Below are positions 39,121 to 54,230 of a stretch of 64,000 bases of DNA, piece by piece. The stretch's first letter is position 1. Each line of letters begins with the position of its first letter. The DNA is from Actinostola sp. cb2023 (Eukaryota > Cnidaria > Anthozoa > Actiniaria > Actinostolidae). Where the stretch lies: contig JAUJYZ010000439.1 in assembly GCA_033675265.1 (NCBI GenBank), positions 379,501 to 443,500 of the forward strand, written 5' to 3'. The translations under genes and the position numbers were made by a program. The notes under the pieces were generated by a model. It was not told where the DNA came from and did not search any database. It saw only the letters and a list, made by a program, of their open reading frames with translations.

Positions 39121-39722
39121 CACAGGGAGCCCAAGCATAAATTCAGTAAAAAAATAAAATTGGAAATACAGTATTTTTTTCCCCTATACACCTTTGTTGT
39201 CTGTTAACTTAACCTGCCTGGTGATTTTTTTTTTCTTCAAAAAGTCTTGGTGTTATGATTCTGTCTTCGGAATTTGGGCTTCCTGTGGTATGCGCGACAC
39301 CACAGGTAACCCGCCAAAAGGATGACATTCAAAGTCGATGAAACAATTTCTTCACTCAAATATATTACATCTCTAGAGCTATCTATGGTCTGAATTCTGT
39401 TACAAACAGAAATCTAGAAGTAGGTAAAAACGATCATTGAAATGTGGGCTTCCTGTGGTGTGCTCAACGATTGAAACGACAGAAATTCGGTTAACATTCA
39501 ACCTAAATACAGCAAATTAAAGTTTTCTCTAGCTTCCTATAGATATTTCGTATTTCTAAGTAATATTTGTCTCAAAGTTTAAGCTTTGAAAATTTTCGAT
39601 TTTCAATAATTTTCTTTACTGGTCCGAGAAAAAAAAAATTTCGGAAAAAAAATCACCGGGGAAAAAAATACTGTATTTCCAAATTTTATTTTTGTACTGA
39701 ATTTATGCTTGGGCTCCCTGTG
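39121..39722. mobile_element. CACAGG-ended element with a 7-bp target duplication (602 bp)
   Basis: Ends CACAGGGAGCCCAAGCATAA and its inverse. The exact 7-bp repeat CAAAAAC flanks it (39114-39120 and 39723-39729). No ORF of note. Confidence 0.9.
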
Positions 39723-39789
39723 CAAAAACTGCACTGATTTGGTACTAAAAAGAGGGACATTTAAAAATTGTTTTTTGTTGTGTCTAAAT

Positions 39790-42514
<2,725 letters not shown>

Positions 42515-42957
42515 CTTGAATTTGTCTTATTTGAGCCGACAATCAGAAAGTACAGAGGTATTACCACTCTCCCTAGTCTCTTTGACCGTGTACTTGGAAC
42601 GCGCGCGCGCGTCTGTTTTCCCGCCAAAACTGCTTTCGGTGAAAATCGCTCAATTTTTTTGACACTTCTTTCTGTGAACACATGAAATATTCTCCTGGCC
42701 CTTTTATTTCTTTTCTAATGTCTTGTAGGTTGAGGGAAAAGGCCTCAGGGAACTATTTCAGAGATGAAAACTAGCTAAATTCCAGTTTTGAATTCAAAAT
42801 TCCCAATCACTTTCAGTCTCAGGGCACTGATTCATAAAGCCACAGACACAGTGGCCGGATTCACGGTGGGAGACGTCGGCGGAAACGTAAGTTATTTTGT
42901 AAAACTTTGTTCGTTTTTATTGTCTTTGTTGTTGTTTTGTGTGATTGAAGTAGAATA

Positions 42958-43116
42958 CTCCAGTTTCGAGTTGTTAGACACCGCTGTACTCCTTGACAAA
43001 AGACGCATTTGCTCAGGCTTAGCCTCAATTCAGTGTAAATTATGCACAAATTGAGCAAACGCGTCTTTTGTCAAGGAGTACAGCGGTGTCTAATTCTAAA
43101 CAACTCGAAACTGGAG
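42958..43116. mobile_element. TA-target MITE (159 bp) between MPHOSPH6 and the secreted-protein gene
   Basis: CTCCAGTTTCGAGTTGTTAG and its inverse, with TA at 42956-42957 and 43117-43118. It is almost fully palindromic. Confidence 0.9.
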
Positions 43117-43183
43117 TATTGTAACTGTTTTTATATTTGAATGATAAATTAAACTGATACTGAATGAACTTTATTATATCGCT

Positions 43184-46100
43184 TTAACAAACAACATCTA
43201 AAAAGTCACACAGCATCATCAAAGCTATCTTACATTTGTACAAATCAAACCATGCACTCGAGCTTGTTATACTCTTTGTTGCAACAATTCCTCCTGTTCT
43301 GGAACTCGATATATAAAAACTTGTTGAAGCAGACATGATTGTAACACAATTTTGGCATGCACGAACGGATTTCAGAATGAAACGTTGGTCATCACTGATA
43401 CTTCCCGTTATTTTCTGGAATTAAAAAAATATATAAAAGACATTGAATGAATGAATGAATAAACTTTATTTCAAGAAGGTAATATAGTACTGTGACACTG
43501 AAAAAATTTGAGAAGTATTCAGTCGCTTAATTTTTTAATGACTAAGAAACAGTGTATCAAAGGCTAAAGGACAACAGTGGTGCGGCTATTTCAGCTATCG
43601 GGTGGTTATGTAGAACCTGGTTATGTAGAATAGCTTGTGCTATTTAACGGTTATGACGTTATTTCCGCTTCTTGTATAAGCCTATTCTTGCTCAGTGAAA
43701 AAAAAAAAAGTTTTTCAAACAGATGGAGATTTCAACCGTGATAAAGCATGAAATAATTGAATATCTATACGGTTATCGCATGTCACTTTGCGGTTAGGCG
43801 GTATAGAGCCGACGGCACGGAAGGATCTGCGATGCCGCAATTAGACTAGTTTTTTAAATATGGAACCGGCGGAACATAACTGGGAAGTCTGATCTGGGCC
43901 TTCCAGCCTCCCACTTTGAGGGACTTTGAAGGATAATTATATTTGAAATTGTTTCAGACAACAGCCTAGTCTTTGAAACCCCTTAAGTTATCTATCATCC
44001 CACTTATGATGGAACAACATTGTTGGGTGAAGAAGGGTTAAGTATACAGTTACGTAAGCAATACAACTGATTATTCCAAACCTCCAACTGAATTGGATAT
44101 CCGATGCTTTTCGCGGTAAGATAATATCTGGTGTTGTAAGACCATTGGAATGTCGCTTCTAGACCTCGGTTTGTAGATGTTATAACAACTTTAAAATCTG
44201 CAAGTACAACAGAGAAGCAGACATCATATAGAACAATTTATTGATTTCAAACTTGCAAAGAAAATCATAAGATCATGGTGTTCTTGAAATGACTCGAACA
44301 ACGTTGCAATGAATTAAATATAACATATAAAGACATATGAAAATTTCAAGAAAAATTATCTGAATAAATTCCATTTCGGAAGGGGGGCTACTCTGGGCGT
44401 TTTCGGATAGGGATACCGGATGTGCCGCAGACATCTCCAAACCCATTGAGCATTTATAGGAGAGTAAACCCCCGCTAAATCAACCCCCCCCCCCCCCTCC
44501 CCCAACCCCGCCCCTCCCCACTCCGGTTTCTTGCTCAACTATAAAAACTTTAAAAACTGAAAAACCCTGATCTCTATCATGTTAAATCTAGTCTAACAAG
44601 CTTACCGGTTAATGTCTTATTGAAACAACAGTGGCCAGTAAAATCAACATCTTTTGGTGACCCATTCTTGTCCAATGTAGTTTTTAATGAAAAACAATCT
44701 CCAAAAATGCTTTGTAAATCCTTTCTATAGATTGACCTCAATTTATAAACTCCACTTGATACAGCTATGATAGAAGGACTTAAAGAAAGAACCCATAGAA
44801 CTAATACCTAAAGAAAAACGAAAGCAAAAACATCATTATATATAATACTTTCCTGCAAGTGTTTTTTTTAAATTTCACATCCTGGCACAATTCACCTATT
44901 GTAAGTAAGTAAGTAAGACTTTATTTAAAGAGGGTAACACGTAACACAGTAACACCTATGAGGTTTTACTGGTCATATCCTGGCTTTTGACTCTACAACT
45001 GTGTGGTATTATACATTGAAAGAGTGAATTGAAATGCACCATCATCCAAGTTTTGTAACTGAATAAATACAGACGCATTATAATACATGACACTGCAATA
45101 CGCAGCTGGGCTACGGCAATATTTGACTTACAAACCACCAAAGTAGACTTTTCGGTTCAACTCTAGAATTGTTTCAGTTATACAGGACATTTGTATAGAC
45201 GTTTTTAACGTAGAGCCCAAATCAGTATTCCAGATCATGCTTTAAAGGCATCTTTCTTTTACTGAGTTGACTTGAATTTCGCTCTCCCACTGAAAAGCTT
45301 GTAAATCAGCCTGAACATGATTGTATTCCGGCAAGAGACGTTAATCTATAAACTTTACTACGAACAAGCTGGCCTAACTTAACTGAATAGATATTATGGA
45401 TAGCATGTTCAAACCAAATGTTAGCAACCTCATAATGACACCAGCACAAGCTGAAATAATTTAGTTATAACAGTGTGAAAGGAGACAAACATTTTGCCAC
45501 TTTATAGAACACTGACTAAGTAATTCAGTCCAGAATGGACCGGCTGTTAACGATGTGGATTGTCCTAATCTGGAATTGCGTCTTCTCAGTTGTTATACTG
45601 ACTTTAACTGCCGCAACAGCCGCATGCATCGCACATCAGCACAGGTTGAAGATGATGAGAAACTGACCAAGCAAGTCTTAATCATCATCAGATCAGATCA
45701 ATTGTATCAGTTCTCAACTGAGGTTTGGATATGGCATGCAAGAAACCATCTGAACCAAGGCTAACAGAGGTCTGTCGATCTTATTAGTGAACTTAGGAAG
45801 ATCCGTCCTTCGAGGCCGTGTAAAACTGACCTACTACCGTGTGGCGATCCGCATAAATTTGATAGACGCAGAGTTAAAGCACTTCTCTTATGCAATATTT
45901 AAAATTAATTGTACATATTCTTTGTCTATGAAAAAGTCGAAACTTGTAACGACTTGAAAAATCGATATATTGTAGTCGAGACGATACATCACAATGACTC
46001 AGGTTGACTGTGGGAGACTTTCGATCAGCCAAGAGAGACTCATGTCATTTCTAAAAGTTACAAGTCTTAACTGGCAGTATCATTCAGACATTCCTAGTTC

Positions 46101-46963
46101 TACGATAGAACTAGTGAATCCTTCATGAAATGATTATCCTTGAAATTTGAAGACATTTCGATTAAAAATGCTGCATTCTTTCAGTTTGGATTGTATGATT
46201 TTACTGAAAAAGCGTTTGAAGGTTTGTGCATTGGACGGATTTTTGCAATTTATAAAATTGCCTGACGATCGGGAAGTGTGAATGAATGTCAAATGAGTGT
46301 TGTTTTGCCGCTCTGTTGTACTAATTTGTGATTGTAGAAACGATCTGAAACCCAGTTTAAACATGTTAAACTTCAGATAACTGCTGAACTGCTAATGATC
46401 GACATGCATTGCCATGTCGATCATTAATTCCAACTTTTGTCAAACTGCCTGACGATCGGGAAGTGTGCATGGAAGTCAAATGAGTGTTGTTCCAACTTTT
46501 GCCAAGCTGCCTAACGATCGCCGGGAAGCCGCGAATGAACTTAGTGCATGGTTTTGCCGCTCTGTTGTGCTAATTTGTGATTGTAGAAACGATCTGAAAC
46601 CCAGTTTAAACAGTTTAAACCTCAGATAACTGCTGAACTGCTAATGACATGCATTGCCATGTCGATCATTAATTCCAACTTTTGCCAAACTGCCATAAAG
46701 GCGAAAAAGCTTGAATCAGTTTTGTTATATAGCAAAAAATACTGCGAACTTCTTTCGTCAGTAGCATAGGCGATCATAGGAATAAGAAACATCTATGTCT
46801 TACACCCATCCCGAACCATTGAACATTCAACTGAGCAATATCACTATCACTCAAGCAAAAGTAAGATTTATGATTACTTATAGTCACGAAATTTCCCAGA
46901 ACAAAATTGACAGGGTCGGTAAATAAATGAAATATTACATACCAATAATTGTATTGCTCTCAT
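43184..46963 (-). CDS. Predicted small secreted protein of unknown family (4 exons)
   Basis: Four exons on the minus strand join in phase: 46963-46943, 44807-44606, 44197-44082, 43414-43184 (570 nt, 189 residues, TAA at 43184-43186). All junctions have GT-AG sites (GTATGT, GTAAGC and GTTTGG donors; TTTCTTTAG, CTTGCAG and TTCCAG acceptors). The product starts MRAIQLLVLVLWVLSLSPSI, a clear signal peptide with a cut expected near residue 22-25, then a mature region of about 165 residues with cysteines near 44, 62, 63, 136, 139, 173, 182 and 189. One N-glycosylation site (NKT) follows the CC pair. No domain is recognised; the even cysteine number and lack of a second helix suggest a disulphide-bonded extracellular protein. 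Exon 4's end is less certain. The model rests on splice grammar only. Confidence 0.62.
46255..46695. repeat. Tandem duplicated block in intron 1 of the secreted-protein gene
   Basis: TGCCTGACGATCGGGAAGTG occurs at 46258 and 46446 and in changed form at about 46507; the linked TTGTGATTGTAGAAACGATC ... CATTGCCATGTCGATCATTA block is present twice (about 46325-46430 and 46570-46675). The rest of intron 1 (44808-46942) has an AAGTAAGT/ACTTTATT tract at 44905-44935 and no other feature that I can support. Confidence 0.75.
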
Positions 46964-47263
46964 GATTCCTTTAGCACACTTCTCGTCCTCTATTTAGTAT
47001 GATCCTGAAAGAGTGTTTATGAGATCGCCCAAGTGGCTTTGTCTCCCCGAAGTCACGTGACTGACTAGGTTGCTTCCAGTTCTTTTCTCTCAGTGCACAG
47101 CCGATATCTTGTAAGGTAATAAGTTAGAGCCACTGCTTTCCGAAAATACTTGCACAAATGCCTTGTGCACGTAAATTTATAGTTATATGTGCACCAAATC
47201 ACGTAGGTTATATAATATGCCAGGAAAGTTGCGTAGGTGGATACTGAGCCCATATCGAAAACG

Positions 47264-47730
47264 AAAATAGACAGAACTCAAATTATTGAGATAAAACTTT
47301 GCAAACTACCGGAAAATGGATGACATCGCACAAGTACAGTGGCCTTTGAAGTTAGAGGATTTACGTCAGGCTACAAGCCAGGAAAACCCAGTTAGTCAGT
47401 ACCGTTCACGTTTTTCTAACAAACTCAGCAGAATATTCGGCTACTGATTTTTAGAGATCCCGTCTCGATATGATTGTTCCTCATTAAATGTCGTTATTTT
47501 ATTGTGCAATCAGTCTTTATGCGCCTCTCAGTTTTTACCAAGCATCGGACGGACGGACCGCCATATACGTGTAAATTAGAACCTTATCTGTTCAGTAGTG
47601 GGGCTCAGTACGCTCATTCGTTTTGTTGGACAGCGGATTTGCCGTAAACTATGCCCTGTAATTCAGGTACTTGATCAACTAAGGCCTAGTTCCATAGTTT
47701 CCTAGTTTCCTATTTATATGCCTATTTATA
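47264..47730. other. Unassigned intergenic DNA
   Basis: No supported gene, repeat or RNA was seen here. Confidence 0.4.
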
Positions 47731-47945
47731 CAGCAATATGCAGAAATTCTGATCCTTTTGACTAAAATACACATCATATCAAAGAGCTACTTAAAATCAT
47801 GGGATAGCTTCCATTATATTTTTTTCTATTGTCTCGCTGGCAGACAACTAGAAAAAAATATCATGGAAGCTATCCCATGATTTTAAGTAGCTCTTTGATA
47901 TATGTGTATTTCAGTCAAAAGGATCAGAATTTCTGCATATTGCTG
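47731..47945. mobile_element. TA-target MITE (215 bp), near-perfect palindrome
   Basis: CAGCAATATGCAGAAATTCT and its inverse, TA at 47729-47730 and 47946-47947. Arms of about 95 bp around CTCGCTGGCAGACAAC. Confidence 0.93.
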
Positions 47946-47949
47946 TATT

Positions 47950-48022
47950 ATAAATTAAATATTATTTATTATAGTGTCCCCAATTAGTTGTATAAACTAA
48001 ATACATTGACACTGAAATAAAG

Positions 48023-48060
<38 letters not shown>
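47950..48060 (+). mobile_element. 3' end of a truncated retroposon with (ATT)n tail
   Basis: GTGTCCCCAATTAGTTGTAT...GACACTGAAATAAAGTC followed by (ATT)n. Reverse-oriented relatives with ACTTTATT next to a simple repeat occur near 40044, 41913, 43440, 44905, 50205 and 56475. Confidence 0.55.
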
Positions 48061-48062
<2 letters not shown>

Positions 48063-50688
48063 AACGCCGTACTTTCCAAGAGCCGTTCTTAAATATTTCA
48101 AAAGAAGCCGCCTCATTATCTATTGTCATTTTAAATGAGAACGGCTCATGATTAGCACGACGTCTGAACTTGGCCTAAGCCTATCAAAGCATGTTCCTTT
48201 CTAGACCTTTGTGTATAGTAGTATATTGCAATTTATCCCGGTATATATTTATCCCATAAAGCTAGAGCAATCGTGATGTTTAGGATCATATACCACATTT
48301 AATTTGTCTGTCTTGGGCAGCAAGTAGCGGAACACCCTATAATGCAACACCCATTTCTCCTTCAGTAGTCGGAAAAGGAGAGATCTCTTAATTTTCCTAC
48401 TAAACCATCTCAACCATTATGAGCATGCATTCGCAGTCAACCGCAGAAAGAGCTGAGATGATGCGGATATTTGATACCGTCGACATGGCAAAAGGGCAAG
48501 CAGAATGCACTATGTCAAGATCGGTGGTACCTGTACCGATATTTCGTCTTTTTCAGTCATGACGCGTCTCACATATCTCTGACGTTGTTTTTAACGCGTG
48601 CATGGATGTTTGGAAAAATTCGGAAAATAGCCACTGATTTATTAGTGCAAACTGCCATGTGGAGCCAGGCAATTTTAGTTGTCCACACATGCAGTTCTAA
48701 AATTGAACAAATGGTGTTTTAAACTTCATAAAATGAACCATTTAGTAGCAATGAAAGTATGAATGAATGAAGTGGCTCAGTCTTTCTGGAACTGTGACGG
48801 AACTAATTCTTTTATTAACCTAAAATAGAGGAATCAGAACAGGTTAAATTTTAAAGTTTTTTCCGTGCTCACGAAAAAACAAACTGATTTTGATGATCAC
48901 ACCACATTGGATCGTGTATACTAAATAGAGTCAAAGAGACAAATATATATATAGATTTGTAAAAAGATCAAGGTCACTCAAGGTACCTCAAAATGCCGAC
49001 AACTCGCCGAGGGCAAAATCATTCAAAGCTATGAAACTTCCTGTTGATTTCAATTTACTTCCGAATATAATTTTAAACTTTGACCTTTACTGACGGTGTT
49101 TTTTCCTTTTCTTTTCGTTATCGATTGCCAATAGGATATGACCACATCTCTTTCTAGTAGACTAATCGATACACCGTCACTCAATGTAAGCCGCTCCATA
49201 ATCCTGGTATTAAACTATCAACAACTTTCAGTAGAAAGACAGGCATCTAGACGATGTTATATGCTTATCATTTTCTTTACTGAAAGAAATGTTGACTGAT
49301 TTTCATCAGGGCCGTACACATCACAGGGGCAGCGGGGTCAGTTTTCCCCCTAGTCGAAAAAGACATCAAAAAGTACTAAGAACTGTACCGCTATTTTTAA
49401 TATTTTTGTTGTTGTTATCATTGTTATGTTGTTGTTATGTACGGCCCTGTTCGTGCATGGTGGTATTGACGCCGAATCTTCAGTCTCCAACATCGGACGG
49501 ACGTACTTCCGACTCGACATCCGTCGCTACCCCATGCGCAAGTGACTTTTTACGTTATCATTATTTGTTAGCAACCACGTTTTCATTGACTTTCCAACTG
49601 TAACTTAGACTGTTACGGTTACCGGTAACTTGTTAAACATTTTTTATCCGGTGACGATCATAATTTGTCCTCGGTTCCGGATCTTCTCTAACCTCCTTTT
49701 GACATCATCTTACTTTCAGTTACCCAGATCGTTCATGGTCCAACATTCTGAGGAGAGTCTAGAAGAATTGCTTGTACCGTTCTGAAATAATTACAGTTCA
49801 AATTATGATTAAACGAAGTGACCACTAACCATATTTAGGTTAGGACGTGATTGGTGGAGACTCCTGATAAATAGCATCAAATGTCATTCTCGAATTGTGA
49901 AATTAATTTCCGGCTCCTACGCTTGCGCCCCTTGGCTAATTGTACCCAGACCAGTGGTGAAGACCCAGGTACCTATTTATAAAAGAAGCTCCCCATTCGA
50001 CTCGCCCATTTCACATGGGAGTTCCCCTCCGATGTGGGGGGGGGGGGGGCGGCCTTCGATGTGGGGGGGGGGGGCGGCACATAGCCGTACACCACTCATA
50101 TATGGAAGTCCCGGATCATTTTCGATGAAATTGGATGATACGAAATCGTTGGCGGTCTCTTTATCCCAACTCAGTCTCATTTCTCCCGCTCTCATCGAGA
50201 ATGAATGGATGGATGAAAACCTTTATTTAAGTAGGGTAGTAACATAACAAAACGTACTGCTATCAACGTAAACCCTGTTGACAGCTCAAGCTGTATACTG
50301 GCTGAAAGCTATAGGTTGTTTCATTTCTGCATGGTTTTGTGGATGACATAATTCAGTCATTTTGTATTTATAGGAGCCTCTGCAGTTTTATTTATTAGTT
50401 AGTCTCCCGCACGCGGCCCTCATCGATTCGCTCTCAGTTTTTTCCTCCTCTCTGGGATAGCTTTATTATTTAGGGCCTGGATGAAAATTACTTTGTGTAA
50501 CTCTAGTCACCCTGTTTCGGTAGGATCTGAGCGCCTCGTTGAACAAGTTATCACCAGGAACCGTATAGTTTTGTGATGTTTAATAAACTATTCGATCTGA
50601 AACGGATACATATATTTCTCGTTACAACTTGGCTTTTACATAACATTACAACTCATCGATAACAAAGACTTAACTAATCAGATTTGTA
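48061..50688. other. Gene-poor intergenic DNA
   Basis: No exon could be supported. It holds a GGGCCGTACA...TGTACGGCCC inverted pair (about 49308-49450) around a TTGTTGTTA repeat, G-rich direct repeats GATGTGGGGGGGGG (50030 and 50060), and a retroposon tail motif at 50205-50235. Confidence 0.45.
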
Positions 50689-50699
50689 CGGTGGCCCAT

Positions 50700-51105
50700 A
50701 AGTGCAAAACACAAACACAAATCCAAAACACAAACGCAAAAGCCAAAACACAAACACAAAAGCCAAAACACAAACACAAATACAAAACACAAACACAAAA
50801 GCCAAAACACAAACACAAAAGCCAAAACACAAACGCAAAAGCCAAAACACAAACGCAAAAGCCAAAACACAAACGCAAAAACCAAAACACAAACGCAAAA
50901 GCCAAAACACAAACGCAAATCCAAAACACAAACGCAAAAGCCAAAACACTAACGCAAAAGCCAAAACACTAACACAAAAGGCAAAACACAAACACAAATC
51001 CAAAACACAAACACAAAAGCCAAAACACAAACGCAAAAGCCAAAACACAAACACAATAGCCAAAACACAAACGCAAAAGCCAAAACACAAACACAAAAGC
51101 CAGAA
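50700..51105 (+). repeat. 20-bp minisatellite array, left arm of the foldback element
   Basis: About 20 units of CAAAAGCCAAAACACAAAC(G/A), mixed with 18-bp CAAATCCAAAACACAAAC and CAAATACAAAACACAAAC variants. Confidence 0.95.
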
Positions 51106-51328
51106 GGCAGTTTGCATGGGCTTCCTGTGTCAAAAAAGTCTGGGGCAGACAGGATTCCTTAGCCGTGTGGATTTAAAACAGATCTACAGATCTGCTTTTA
51201 CGAGGCTCTTGAATCTGGAATTTACAATATTTGCAGACTTCCATATGCATACTTACCCTTAGGGTTGGAGAGCTATGACGAATTCACAACACTAATTGAG
51301 AAGTCTCTCAAAAGTATATCATGGGTTA

Positions 51329-51742
51329 GGCTTGGATAAATTCTGCTCCTAAATTGACGGATTCTGCCTGCCGGCAATGCTCGTAAAAATCGCATATTCT
51401 GCTCAAAATTCTGCTCAAACTATGAAATTCTGCTCGAATTCTGCTCGGTTAAAGTAGATAGAAATTCATTGTGTACTGAAAATTTGTAATGAAAACTGTA
51501 AACTAATATTGCGAGTTTGATTACTTTTGAGTTCACCATGGCATGTTATGTTTCATTTGCATTAAATTTCACATTTTAAAAATATTTTTTAATTACATAT
51601 GTCATGTATGTCTTGTCTATTCCTAATTTTCCCGAATTCTGCTCAAAATTATGCTCGAAGGGTGGTTTTCTGCCGGCATAATGCTCACTGCTGAAGGTGA
51701 TCAATTCTGCTCGAAATTCTGCCGGCAGAATTTATCCAAGCC
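51329..51742. mobile_element. TA-target MITE nested in the foldback element (left arm only)
   Basis: GGCTTGGATAAATTCTGC and its inverse, TA flanks at 51327-51328 and 51743-51744. The interior has many ATTCTGCTC repeats. 414 bp. Confidence 0.88.
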
Positions 51743-51967
51743 TAATATGGGTGCTTTGGGAGTGTTTGAAATTAGCTTGTAAAATATTTTTCTACATGAT
51801 GTTCTTTGCATTGTGAGAAACACTTGCTGAGAGAACACTTAAAGTGCTTATGAAGCTAATTTTTTTATTTTGAAAATCGATTACATATGAAGTGAATAGT
51901 GGGATGGTTCAGTATTTTGTGACTTGAACTTCACATTTGCGAGTTATAAAGGTTTGAAATGTTGATA

Positions 51968-52120
51968 GAGCAGATTTCGTATGACTGTGAAAAACTTACG
52001 GCACGGACGTGCCGTGCCGTGACCGTGACCGTGATGACTTAGGATTTCGAATGAATCCGCGTGCCGTGACCGTGACTGTGCCGTGCGCCGTGGTTTTTCA
52101 CAGTCATACGAAATCTGCTC
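51968..52120. mobile_element. TA-target MITE of the TTTCGTATGAC family nested in the foldback element
   Basis: GAGCAGATTTCGTATGACTG and its exact inverse, TA flanks at 51966-51967 and 52121-52122. The CCGTGCCGTGACCGTGA interior resembles 16570-16776. 153 bp. Confidence 0.92.
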
Positions 52121-52267
52121 TATGGTAATTCAGTGACGTCAACGTAGGCATCATTTATTATACAAAAGTGCCCTTGTGCAAATTACTGACATTTTTAATC
52201 TGGCAAAAAGTTTTTCTACAACTTATATACATGATGTTAAACTTTTTTTCCATTTCAGAAAAGAGTG

Positions 52268-52558
52268 CATCCTCGGGAACCCAGGGGTATATTCTGTCGC
52301 TCGTTACTCGCTCCCAGAGAAATACCCCTGGGAACGAAGTCTGTTGGAGCTTGTTCCGGAAGTCAAAATTACTCTCGTTTCTGATTGGTCGACCTTATAT
52401 GGTCGACCAATCAGTATCAAGTATTTCTGGTTTGAATAGGACAGCCGCCATTTTGAATTTTGACTTCCGGAACAAGTTCCAACAGACTTCGTTCCCAGGG
52501 GTATTTCTCTGGGAACGAGTAACGAGCGACAGAATATACTCCTGGGTTCCCGAGGATG
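52268..52558. mobile_element. Mutator-like MITE with a 9-bp target duplication at the centre of the foldback element
   Basis: CATCCTCGGGAACCCAGG and its inverse begin inverted repeats of about 100 bp differing at only a few positions. The exact 9-mer AAAAGAGTG flanks it (52259-52267 and 52559-52567). 9-bp duplications are characteristic of MULEs. 291 bp, no ORF. Confidence 0.93.
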
Positions 52559-53244
52559 AAAAGAGTGCTACTTGAAAAAATATATATAAGGTACGGCAAA
52601 TGCCTACGTTGACGTCACCAAATTAGCATATCACAATTTCAAACCTTTATAACTCGCAAATGCGAAGCTCAAATCACAAAATACTGAACCATCCCACTAT
52701 TCACTTCATATGTAATCGAGTTTTTAAATAACAAAATAAGCTTCACAAGCACTTTAAAATAAAAGGCTTTCATGACTTTCTTTATGGTTTGTTATTCTGT
52801 GAGCACAAATATTATTTGGTTTCATTTGGCCATCAAAGTTTTATAAAAGCCAAATCATTAGTTATTTTATCAAAAGTTAATTTTAAAACACATGTACTGT
52901 ATTCTTGTTCACATTGCAAAAGTTGAACGTGATCGCCACACTGAGCAATTAAATCAGGGCTCGTTATATTCAAGTAATCTTTGTTGTTGACAAATACAAA
53001 TAAAAACAACAATGAAAGGCTAAACATTGATTTGTATAAATGGTCCAAGAGGTGAATCAGTAATAACCACACAGTACGTTAGACAACACTCAGATTTCAA
53101 ACTTTACAGATGTGCTTCATGTAATTCATTAGATCAAATAAGATCACCTAATATATTATTCACTGTCTCTCATGCACTGACATGTACCGTAGCTATTGTA
53201 GTACATGTAAAGTTTGATGTATGAATTTGGGCCTAATAAATTAT

Positions 53245-53805
53245 TTTTGCATTTGCGTTTGTGTTTTGGCTTTTGCGTTAGTGTTTTGGCTTTTGCGTTT
53301 GTGTTTTGGCTTTTGTGTTTGTGTTTTGGCTTTTGTGTTTGTGTCATGGCTTTTGCGTTAGTGTTTTGGCTTTTGCGTTTGTGTTTTGGCTTTTGTGTTT
53401 GTGTCATGGCTTTTGTGTTTGTGTTTTGTATTTGTGTTAGTGTTTTGCCTTTTGCGTTTGTGTTTTGGCTTTTGCGTTTGTGTTTTGGATTTGTGTTTGT
53501 GTTTTGGCTTTTGTGTTTGTGTTTTGTATTTGTGTTTGTGTTTTGGCTTTTGCGTTTGTGTTTTGGATTTGTGTTTGTGTTTTGGCTTTTGCGTTTGTGT
53601 TTTGGATTTGTGTTTGTGTTTTGGCTTTTGCGTTAGTGTTTTGGCTTTTGCGTTTGTGTTTTGGCTTTTGCGTTTGTGTTTTGGCTTTTGTGTTTGTGTT
53701 TTGGCTTTTGTGTTAGTGTTTTGGCTTTTGCGTTAGTGTTTTGGCTTTTGTGTTTGTGTTTTGGCTTTTGCGTTTGTGTTTTGGATTTGCGTTTGTGTTT
53801 TGCAC
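53245..53805 (-). repeat. 20-bp minisatellite array, right arm of the foldback element
   Basis: About 28 units, reverse complement of the left array (GTTTGTGTTTTGGCTTTTG) with the same 18-bp variants. It is longer than the left arm. Confidence 0.95.
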
Positions 53806-54230
53806 TTATGGGCCACCGTAGATTTGGCTTACTTTGTGGCGGGTCATATGTTCAATAATAATAACTTCGGTATCAATCCTTTTCTTGTATTCCTGTACTT
53901 GACTGGTTAGCTCTGCACTGGTTTCTGGTTAGCTTCTGGTTAGCCGTAATTACTGTGTTTTCCTGGTTAGGCTTTACGAACGGTGTTCTCTTTAACAACA
54001 CTAAAACTGGTCTGAACACGTTCGAGATATCGGATTACATCTGTATAATCAATTAATGTCAATCAAAGTACTATATCTAAAGTTAATCATTTAATGTCAA
54101 TATATGAATGAACCACACCCTCTTATTATTATTGGCCAGGAGAGATTTGAACGTTTTACCCTTGATCCCCATGGCGATTGTGTATTGTTTTGTCAGTTCA
54201 TGGATGAAGTACTATGTAATTTTCGAAGCC

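Larger units (their letters stand above)
50689..53818. mobile_element. 3.1-kb foldback-type element with minisatellite terminal inverted repeats
   Basis: The terminus CGGTGGCCCATAAGTGCAAA is exactly inverted at 53799-53818, with TA flanking both ends (50687-50688 and 53819-53820). Each end continues as an array of about 20-bp units (CAAAAGCCAAAACACAAACG and shorter variants): 50700-51105 at the left, 53245-53805 at the right in opposite orientation. Inside, a second pair of inverted arms (51838-51963 and 52635-52761), continuing as TGACGTCAACGTAGGCA and its inverse, surrounds the centre. Three other MITEs are nested in it. The long reading frames across the arrays are repeat artefacts. The layout resembles Drosophila FB elements, whose inverted ends are also tandem arrays; no transposase is present. 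Confidence 0.88.

Noticed and set aside
49308..49450. hAT element with CAGGGCCGTACA ends
   Set aside because: The inverted ends exist, but no matching 8-bp flanks and little else; mentioned only within the intergenic entry.
50670..51262. Overlapping long frames of CVCVLAF or KHKRKSQNTN type on both strands
   Set aside because: Translations of the 20-bp minisatellite of the foldback element, open in several frames because the unit lacks stops.
53156..53858. Overlapping long frames at the right arm of the foldback element
   Set aside because: Same minisatellite in the opposite orientation.
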